Source: Bianquea renquensis (GTDB lineage: Bacteria; Bacillota; Clostridia; Lachnospirales; Bianqueaceae). From it: DNA of 64,000 nt. Below the pieces are notes generated by a model that was not told the origin of the DNA, made no database searches, and saw nothing but the letters and a program-made list of their open reading frames with translations. The DNA lies in NCBI RefSeq assembly GCF_014384895.1, contig NZ_JACRSQ010000005.1, forward strand, positions 62,001 to 126,000. Reading direction: 5' to 3'. This document shows positions 58,214 to 64,000 of this stretch, one piece after another. Each line of letters starts with the position of its first letter. The stretch's first letter is position 1. A program made the translations under genes and the position numbers.

Positions 58214-59248
58214 ATGAAAGAAAAAATTCGAGCGATCCAATATGGATGTGGAAAGATGGCGAAAGTCATAATCCCCTATCTCTTAGAAAAAGGGATTGAA
58301 ATCGTGGGGGCAATCGACATCAATCCAGAGGTCGTGGGCCTCGATGTAGGAGAGTTTGCAGGCTTGAGCACGCGATTGGGTGTGACAATACGCAGCGATG
58401 CGGATGCGGTGTTAGAGGAATGCGACGCGGACATTGCCATTGTGACGCTGTTCAGTTTTATGGCGGATGTCTTCCCGCATTTTGAAAAACTTGCAAAACA
58501 AGGCATCAATATCATCACGACTTGTGAGGAGGCGATTTATCCGTGGAATACCGCCGCTGCCCTGACAAATCGATTGGACCGGCTGGCAAAGCGGACGGGC
58601 TGTACAATTGCAGGTTCCGGGATGCAGGATATCTTTTGGATCAATCTCATCGCATGTGTTTGCGGCGGGATTGCAAGGATCGACAAGATTGAAGGCGCTG
58701 TCAGCTACAATGTGGAAGATTACGGCCTTGCACTAGCGCAGGCACACGGCGTGGGCATGACGCCGGAAGAATTTGAAGAAAAGATTGCCCACCCACAGGT
58801 GCTGGAACCGTCCTATGTCTGGAATTCCAATGAAGCGCTTTGCTCGAAAATGGGATGGACCATACAGGAGCAGACGCAGCGCTGTGTGCCATATTTTTAT
58901 CACCAGGATTTATACTCCCAGACTTTAGGGAGAGTCATTCCAAAGGGGCACTGTATCGGCATGAGCGCTGTGGTCACGACGAAGACCTATCAGGGGCCAA
59001 TTGTGGAAACCCAGTGTATTGGGAAGGTATATGGCCCAGACGATGGGGACATGTGCGATTGGAGAGTGCTAGGGGAACCGGACACAGAGTTTTATGTGTC
59101 AAAGCCGGCCACAGTTGAGCACACCTGTGCGACGATTGTCAATCGGATTCCCAGTGTGTTGGTCTCTCCCCCGGGATTTTATACGGTGGAGAAGATGCCC
59201 TACGCGGATTACATGACATATCCGTGTCATCTTTATCTCGATGATTGA
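58214..59248 (+). CDS. 2,4-diaminopentanoate dehydrogenase/DapB-like NAD(P)H-dependent dehydrogenase
   Basis: 344-aa dehydrogenase related to dihydrodipicolinate reductase. N-terminal Rossmann fold [48 protein letters not shown]-terminal catalytic domain with [31 protein letters not shown] and [20 protein letters not shown]. This matches the Ord-type amine dehydrogenases of the Clostridium ornithine pathway. The other ornithine genes (ora, ortA/B) are not here, so the true substrate is uncertain. AAGGAGGTG lies 13 bases before ATG 58214; GTG 58202 is too close to that site. Confidence 0.75.
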   Translation: MKEKIRAIQYGCGKMAKVIIPYLLEKGIEIVGAIDINPEVVGLDVGEFAGLSTRLGVTIRSDADAVLEECDADIAIVTLFSFMADVFPHFEKLAKQGINIITTCEEAIYPWNTAAALTNRLDRLAKRTGCTIAGSGMQDIFWINLIACVCGGIARIDKIEGAVSYNVEDYGLALAQAHGVGMTPEEFEEKIAHPQVLEPSYVWNSNEALCSKMGWTIQEQTQRCVPYFYHQDLYSQTLGRVIPKGHCIGMSAVVTTKTYQGPIVETQCIGKVYGPDDGDMCDWRVLGEPDTEFYVSKPATVEHTCATIVNRIPSVLVSPPGFYTVEKMPYADYMTYPCHLYLDD

Positions 59249-59253
59249 GTCTC

Positions 59254-59291
59254 AAGCTCAGATGACCAACTTCCGGCATCTGAGCTTTTCC
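59254..59291 (+). terminator. Terminator after the dehydrogenase gene
   Basis: AAGCTCAGATG and CATCTGAGCTT form an 11-bp perfect stem with a 12-base loop followed by TTCC. Confidence 0.75.
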
Positions 59292-59292
59292 A

Positions 59293-59321
59293 TTGCTTTT
59301 GCCCTATGACTATGGTACAAT
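59293..59321 (+). promoter_or_regulatory. Promoter of the metallophosphoesterase operon
   Basis: TTGCTT at 59293-59298, 17-bp spacer, TACAAT at 59316-59321, 44 bp before the ATG at 59366. Confidence 0.7.
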
Positions 59322-59365
59322 TAGAAAAAATTAGAAGCCGGCAGAAAAGGTGAACACAGGATTCC

Positions 59366-60235
59366 ATGAGAAAAGGTAAGAAGAAACGAATTGGATTGAC
59401 GATTTTTTTAGTCTTAGGTATCGCGCTATGCATTTCCATTGTGGTGAGTAATACGCTCATTGTGGTCACGGAGTATACCATCGCAAGTGCCAAGCTGCCA
59501 GCGTCCTTCTCCGGATTTCGGATTGTACAGGTGTCGGATCTGCACAGCAAGGACTTTGGAAATTACCTTATACGTCAGATTCAACAGCAGCGCCCCGATA
59601 TCGTCGTCATGACAGGGGATATGGTAAATTCGTATGATTCTGATTTTCAAACTTTTTTAACATTTGCTGAGCAAGTCAGCGATCAGTATGAAACATACTA
59701 TATTGTTGGAAACCATGAACAGATTTTAAAAGAGAGCAAGCGGGAGGAGTTGCTGCACAGGCTTACGGCCATGGGCATCACAGTGCTGGACAATACCTCT
59801 GTGGAATTGTCTCGCGATGGCGATGTCATCGACCTGTATGGGATGTGGTTCAATCTGCGGTATTACAAGGATGTGACGGCGGAGTACACACAGGATATCA
59901 TGTTTACTGAAAAAACCATGGTACAAATTTTAGGGTCCGCCAACCCATCCCATTTTACGCTGTTGCTCACCCATAATCCGCTGTATTTTTCCGCGTACGC
60001 GGCATGGGGCGCCGATTTGACTCTTGCAGGCCACATTCATGGGGGCATGATTCGGATCCCCTTTGTGGGAGGACTCTTTTCCCCGGAAAAGGACATATTT
60101 CCTAAGTACAGCGGCGGTTTGTATGCGCTGGGCCAGAGACAGATGGTGGTGAATCGGGGACTTGGCAATGGAGGACTTGGATTCAGAATTGCGAATTGTC
60201 CGGATCTCTCCGTGATTACGCTGATACGATCATAG
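59366..60235 (+). CDS. Membrane-anchored metallophosphoesterase (YkuE/YaeI type)
   Basis: 289-aa calcineurin-like phosphoesterase with an N-terminal membrane helix (residues about 9-32). Metal-binding motifs in order: [13 protein letters not shown] (DxH), [12 protein letters not shown] (GD), [11 protein letters not shown] (GNHE), LLLTHNPLY (H) and [11 protein letters not shown] (GHxH). Homologues act on lipid-linked substrates such as UDP-diacylglucosamine-like or undecaprenyl pyrophosphates outside the cytoplasm; the exact substrate is unproved. It is 26 bp from the endonuclease IV gene start and probably co-transcribed. Confidence 0.88.
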   Translation: MRKGKKKRIGLTIFLVLGIALCISIVVSNTLIVVTEYTIASAKLPASFSGFRIVQVSDLHSKDFGNYLIRQIQQQRPDIVVMTGDMVNSYDSDFQTFLTFAEQVSDQYETYYIVGNHEQILKESKREELLHRLTAMGITVLDNTSVELSRDGDVIDLYGMWFNLRYYKDVTAEYTQDIMFTEKTMVQILGSANPSHFTLLLTHNPLYFSAYAAWGADLTLAGHIHGGMIRIPFVGGLFSPEKDIFPKYSGGLYALGQRQMVVNRGLGNGGLGFRIANCPDLSVITLIRS

Positions 60236-60261
60236 AAGAACGGGAAAGGATGAAGGAATCG

Positions 60262-61209
60262 ATGGAAGCAAAACGTATATTGCTCGGATCCCATGTGGGG
60301 ATGAGCGGACGGGATATGTTGTTGGGGTCGGCAAAGGAAGCGGTCTCCTATGGTGCCAATACCTTTATGATCTACACAGGAGCGCCACAGAATACCCGCC
60401 GGAAAGAGATCAAAGATCTGAACATCGAGGCGGGCTGGGACTATATGCAGGAACATGGCATTGCGGAGATTGTCATCCATGCGCCCTATATTATAAATCT
60501 CGGAAATTCGGTTAAGCCGGAGATCTTCCAGCTGGCGGTGGAATTTTTGGCTAAGGAAATGGAGCGAACACAAGCGCTGCGGAGCCAGATTCTAGTTCTA
60601 CACCCGGGCTCCCATGTGGGCGAAGGGGCCGCGAGAGGGATCGAACAGATCGCCAAGGGCCTGAACGAGGTGTTGACTCGGGATACGGAGGTCTATATCG
60701 CCCTGGAAACCATGGCGGGAAAGGGCAGCGAAGTCGGCAGGAGCTTTGAAGAACTGGCGCAGATCTATGAGCGAGTCCAGTTCAACGAAAAGCTGAGAGT
60801 TTGCTTCGATACCTGTCACACCCATGACGCGGGGTATGACATCGTGAATGATTTTGAGGGTGTGATGGAGGATTTTGACCGGCGACTGGGGAAAGAGCAG
60901 ATTGCTGTATTTCATATCAACGACAGCAAAAACCAGCGCGGGGCAGCCAAGGATCGCCACGAGAACATTGGATTTGGCTATATCGGATATCAGGCGCTGC
61001 GGGCCATCACGCTCCATCCCGACTTTGAAAACATTCCAAAAATTTTGGAAACGCCATATATCCCAGATCCTGATGCCAAGGCGGTCTCCTACGCGCCCTA
61101 TGCCAGGGAAATTGAAATGCTGAAGGCAGGGCGCTTTGAAGACGAGATGAAGGAACAGATTATAAAAGAAGGACAGACAAAGGAGGAATCGCCGTATGCG
61201 GGTGCATGA
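60262..61209 (+). CDS. nfo: Endonuclease IV (AP endonuclease)
   Basis: DNA repair enzyme cutting at abasic sites. 315-aa AP-endonuclease-2 TIM barrel with [105 protein letters not shown] and the late metal site [12 protein letters not shown]; all three zinc-ligand sets are present. ATG 60262 is preferred as GAAGGA lies 5-9 bases upstream; 60250 is an alternative. The gene overlaps the start of pepT by 14 bases. Confidence 0.93.
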   Translation: MEAKRILLGSHVGMSGRDMLLGSAKEAVSYGANTFMIYTGAPQNTRRKEIKDLNIEAGWDYMQEHGIAEIVIHAPYIINLGNSVKPEIFQLAVEFLAKEMERTQALRSQILVLHPGSHVGEGAARGIEQIAKGLNEVLTRDTEVYIALETMAGKGSEVGRSFEELAQIYERVQFNEKLRVCFDTCHTHDAGYDIVNDFEGVMEDFDRRLGKEQIAVFHINDSKNQRGAAKDRHENIGFGYIGYQALRAITLHPDFENIPKILETPYIPDPDAKAVSYAPYAREIEMLKAGRFEDEMKEQIIKEGQTKEESPYAGA

Positions 61210-62404
61210 ACGGTTTTTGCACTATGTACAGTATCCCACCACATCCGACGAGAGGTGTGAGGAATGCCCAAGTACCCAGGGCCAGCGGGTTTTTGGCCAG
61301 GCTTTGGTTCAGGAGATGAGGGGGATGGGAATGGATACGGCGAGGATCGATGAGAATGGATACGTGTACGCGACCATTCCTGCGACACCGGGCCGGGAAG
61401 AGGAGCCAGCCATTGGCTTGATTGCGCATATGGACACATCGGATGCCGCCAGTGGAGATCATATCCGGCCGCAGATCATTTCACAGTACGACGGCGGCGA
61501 CATTCTTTTGAACAAAGAGCGCGGCATTATAATGAGTCCGGCTGAGTTTGAAAGTCTCACACAGTATGTTGGACAAGATTTAATTGTGACAGACGGAACG
61601 ACCCTATTGGGCGGGGATGACAAGGCAGGCATCGCAGAGATCCTGACGGCGGCCGCTATCATTCTTGATGAAAAAAGGCCCCACGGGAAGATTTGCATAG
61701 GATTCACCCCGGATGAGGAGATCGGACGCGGCGCTGACCGGTTTGATGTGCAGGCGTTCGGCGCCGCCTATGCCTATACAGTAGACGGCGGGCAGTTGGG
61801 AGATCTGGAATATGAGAACTTCAACGCGGCGTCGGCGCGGGTGACGATCCACGGGCAAAATATCCACCCCGGCAGCGCCAAGGGGAAGATGAAGAATTCC
61901 CTGCTGATTGGCATGGAGTTTCACGCGATGCTTCCTGTCTTTGAAAATCCTGCCTTTACCGAGGGATATGAAGGATTTTCCCATCTGCGGCACATGGAAG
62001 GCGATGAGGAGAAAACCATCCTGCAATACATCATCCGGGATCACGACCGTACAGCCTTTGCCAAGAAAAAAGGCCGTTTTGAAAAGATCGCCGCCTATCT
62101 GAACGAACGCTATGGGGAGGGGACGGTGGAGCTTGCGCTGGAGGACTCCTATTACAACATGAAAGATCAGATTGCATCCCATATGGAGATCGTGGAGAGG
62201 GCTGAGAAGGCGATGCTGGCTGTGGGGGTGACGCCCAAGATTCAGCCTATACGAGGGGGAACCGACGGGGCCAGGTTGTCCTTTATGGGGCTGCCGTGTC
62301 CCAATCTCTCCACTGGCGCCCACAATGGACATGGCCGGTTTGAATACGTATGTATACAATCCATGGACCGCATGGTGGAGGTTCTGTTGGAGATCTTGAG
62401 ATAA
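61196..62404 (+). CDS. pepT: Peptidase T (tripeptide aminopeptidase)
   Basis: Cytosolic M20B zinc peptidase removing N-terminal residues from tripeptides. 402 aa with [17 protein letters not shown] (first zinc histidine and catalytic Asp), [37 protein letters not shown] (Glu pair), [20 protein letters not shown], the dimer domain [20 protein letters not shown] and [20 protein letters not shown]. Start ATG 61196 follows AAAGGAGG and overlaps nfo, so translation is coupled. Confidence 0.95.
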   Translation: MRVHERFLHYVQYPTTSDERCEECPSTQGQRVFGQALVQEMRGMGMDTARIDENGYVYATIPATPGREEEPAIGLIAHMDTSDAASGDHIRPQIISQYDGGDILLNKERGIIMSPAEFESLTQYVGQDLIVTDGTTLLGGDDKAGIAEILTAAAIILDEKRPHGKICIGFTPDEEIGRGADRFDVQAFGAAYAYTVDGGQLGDLEYENFNAASARVTIHGQNIHPGSAKGKMKNSLLIGMEFHAMLPVFENPAFTEGYEGFSHLRHMEGDEEKTILQYIIRDHDRTAFAKKKGRFEKIAAYLNERYGEGTVELALEDSYYNMKDQIASHMEIVERAEKAMLAVGVTPKIQPIRGGTDGARLSFMGLPCPNLSTGAHNGHGRFEYVCIQSMDRMVEVLLEILR

Positions 62405-62422
62405 AGGAGGGAAGGCAAGCCT

Positions 62423-63793
62423 ATGACAATCGAAGCTTTACTGCAAAAACAGCGCCGGTATTTTGAATCCGGGATCACGCGGCCATATGCGTTCCGAAAA
62501 AGTGCCTTAACACGATTGCATGATGCGATCATTAAAAATAGAAAGCAGATTGAGGAGGCTCTATGGCAGGATCTGGGGAAAGCGGGCGTGGAAAGCTATA
62601 TGACGGAGATCGGTATTGTCCTCGATGAGATCCGGGTGACCTGCCGGAATCTAAAGCGCTGGATGACCTGCCAGAAAGCTCCAGTCTCCATGGCCCAATT
62701 TCCGGCTAAAAATCGTGTTCTAACGGAGCCGTATGGGGTTGTCCTACTCATGGCGCCCTGGAATTATCCATTCCAACTCTGCCTCATGCCGCTGATTGGG
62801 GCGCTGGCGGCGGGCAACTGCTGTGTCATCAAACCCTCCGCCTATGCGCCAGCTGTTTCGAATCTCGTGGCGTCTCTGCTGGGGGATTGTTTCCCAGAAG
62901 GGTATGTCGCTGTGGTCCAGGGAGGGCGGGAGGAAAATCAAACTCTTCTGGAGCAGCGGTTTGACTATATCTTCTTTACTGGTGGGACGGAAGTTGGAAA
63001 GGTCGTGCTGGAAAAGGCCGCCAGGTATGTGACGCCGGTGACGCTGGAACTTGGGGGGAAGAGTCCCTGCATTGTGGACCGGACTGCTGATATCAAGCGA
63101 GCGGCCAAACGAATCGTCTTTGGGAAATTTCTCAATTGTGGACAGACCTGCGTTGCCCCGGACTATGTTCTGGTTCAGGAGGATCGCATGGGGGAATTGC
63201 TGGATGGGATGGCGCGATATATCCACAAGTTTTTTGGCCCCTGTCCACTGGACAGGGAGGAGTATCCCCGTATTATCAATGAAAAACACTACGACCGGCT
63301 CTGCGGGCTTATGAGAGAAGGAAAGACCGCCATCGGAGGGCAGCGCCGGAGAGAGACGCTTCAGATTGCGCCCACGGTGATCACCCACGTCAACGGAAAT
63401 TCATCCATCATGAGGGAAGAGATCTTTGGGCCGCTGTTGCCGGTGATCCCCTACCACTCCCTAGAAAGTGCGATTCGCTTTATCAAGCGAAGGGAGAAGC
63501 CCTTGGCCCTCTATCTGTTTACGGAATCGGATTCCGCGAAGAAGCGGGTGCTGAGCCAGATTTCCTTTGGAGGCGGCTGCATCAATGACACGATCTTGCA
63601 CTTAGCCACATCCCATATGGGCTTTGGCGGCGTCGGCATGAGCGGTATGGGAGCCTACCATGGGAAGAAAAGCTTTGATACCTTTACCCATTATAAGGGC
63701 GTTATGGAAAAGAGCCGGCATCTGGATGTTCCCCTCCGCTATCACCCGTATACGGCCTGGAAACGGTGGATGCTCCAGCTTTTTTTGAGATGA
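62423..63793 (+). CDS. Aldehyde dehydrogenase (class 3-like, NAD(P)+)
   Basis: 456-aa aldehyde dehydrogenase of the short class-3/fatty-aldehyde type. NAD-binding WNYPFQLCLMPLIGALAAGN, KPSAYAPAVSN, FFTGGTEVGKVVLEKA, catalytic Glu in TLELGGKSPCIVD and catalytic Cys243 in NCGQTCVAPDYV, then EEIFGPLLPVIPY near the C-terminus. Family oxidises medium or long aldehydes to acids. Start follows AAAGGAGGGAAGG, 19 bp after pepT. Confidence 0.93.
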   Translation: MTIEALLQKQRRYFESGITRPYAFRKSALTRLHDAIIKNRKQIEEALWQDLGKAGVESYMTEIGIVLDEIRVTCRNLKRWMTCQKAPVSMAQFPAKNRVLTEPYGVVLLMAPWNYPFQLCLMPLIGALAAGNCCVIKPSAYAPAVSNLVASLLGDCFPEGYVAVVQGGREENQTLLEQRFDYIFFTGGTEVGKVVLEKAARYVTPVTLELGGKSPCIVDRTADIKRAAKRIVFGKFLNCGQTCVAPDYVLVQEDRMGELLDGMARYIHKFFGPCPLDREEYPRIINEKHYDRLCGLMREGKTAIGGQRRRETLQIAPTVITHVNGNSSIMREEIFGPLLPVIPYHSLESAIRFIKRREKPLALYLFTESDSAKKRVLSQISFGGGCINDTILHLATSHMGFGGVGMSGMGAYHGKKSFDTFTHYKGVMEKSRHLDVPLRYHPYTAWKRWMLQLFLR

Positions 63794-63803
63794 GGGGTGT
63801 GAG

Positions 63804-64000
63804 ATGAGAAAGACCATCGGCATTCTGGCCCATGTTGACGCAGGGAAGACAACGCTCTCGGAACAGATCCTGTACCATGGAGGGACGCTGCGAAAGAGAG
63901 GGCGGGTTGATCATCAGGACGCGTTCCTCGATCAGGATCCGATCGAGAGGGCGAGGGGGATCACGGTTTTTTCCGATCAGGCAATGTTCTCCTACGCAGG
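63804..64000 (+). CDS. TetM/EF-G-like translation GTPase (3' partial)
   Basis: First 65 residues only; the gene runs off the window. It begins KTIGILAHVDAGKTTLSEQI (P-loop HVDAGKT) and has GRVDHQDAFLDQDPIERARG with switch I ITVFSDQAMF. The pattern is that of the TetM/ribosomal-protection-like EF-G group in Clostridia (R-x-RGIT), distinct from housekeeping FusA. Tetracycline resistance cannot be claimed from this fragment; chromosomal relatives of unknown role are common. Confidence 0.82.
   Translation, partial: MRKTIGILAHVDAGKTTLSEQILYHGGTLRKRGRVDHQDAFLDQDPIERARGITVFSDQAMFSYA

Noticed and set aside
61604..62359. 251-codon open frame on the minus strand
   Set aside because: Antisense to pepT, which has all M20B motifs; a composition shadow.
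63804..64000. Tetracycline resistance determinant
   Set aside because: Only 65 residues are visible and chromosomal EF-G-like relatives are common; resistance cannot be inferred.

Overview
The window looks like chromosome of an anaerobic gut-type Clostridia (Bacillota), possibly Oscillospiraceae-like; the taxonomic placement is inference. Supporting observations: strong Shine-Dalgarno sites, TTGACA/TATAAT promoters with 17-bp spacers, tRNA genes without encoded CCA, a BY-kinase/PHP-phosphatase (CpsC-CpsD-CpsB) capsule module, LCP-type ligase, DegV, CD3324-like and AraC-type carbohydrate regulators. Most genes are moderately GC-rich, but roughly 17.5-25.5 kb is clearly AT-rich.

Region 1 (1-25.5 kb, all + strand) is a Wzy-dependent capsule/exopolysaccharide locus. 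It starts inside the chain-length regulator (cpsC-like), then BY-kinase, PHP phosphatase, LCP protein and priming sugar-phosphate transferase. Sugar-supply genes follow: a full-length bifunctional fucokinase/GDP-fucose pyrophosphorylase, UDP-glucose dehydrogenase, UDP-glucuronate 4-epimerase, and an rfbF-rfbG-rfbH set followed by a ThDP enzyme and an SDR reductase. This last set has the order of the Yersinia yersiniose pathway and predicts a CDP-linked, C4-branched 3,6-dideoxy sugar. Four glycosyltransferases, two membrane acyltransferases, a pyruvyl-transferase-type enzyme, Wzy and Wzx complete the locus.

Region 2 (25.6-37.3 kb) holds carbohydrate-use genes: an SGNH esterase with a beta-helix protein, a two-domain polyphosphate:AMP phosphotransferase, a Gfo/Idh/MocA oxidoreductase, a sugar isomerase-like protein, an AraC regulator and a GH31 glycosidase. 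The hydrolases lack visible signal peptides, so they probably act on imported oligosaccharides.

Region 3 (37.3-43.4 kb) is an accessory patch: a NifX-like protein, an unusual ArsR-tailed regulator, three Uma2 (DUF820) nuclease-fold genes preceded by small DNA-binding genes or their remnants, arrays of repeated palindromic operators, and a four-gene tRNA operon (Glu, Ile2, Met, Gly) on the minus strand with a 13-bp tandem repeat inside it.

Region 4 (43.5-64 kb) contains a type IIB Ca2+ P-ATPase, a Nei/Fpg-like glycosylase lacking the N-terminal proline, AraC regulators, uxaB-uxaA (hexuronate catabolism), DegV, a GtaA/DUF4965-type protein, an HxlR/NAD(P)-binding divergent pair, a pRiA4b ORF-3 protein, a diaminopentanoate dehydrogenase-like protein, a metallophosphoesterase, endonuclease IV, peptidase T, an aldehyde dehydrogenase and the start of a TetM-like translation GTPase. 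The most notable items are the yersiniose-type cassette and the Uma2 cassettes with their operator arrays.
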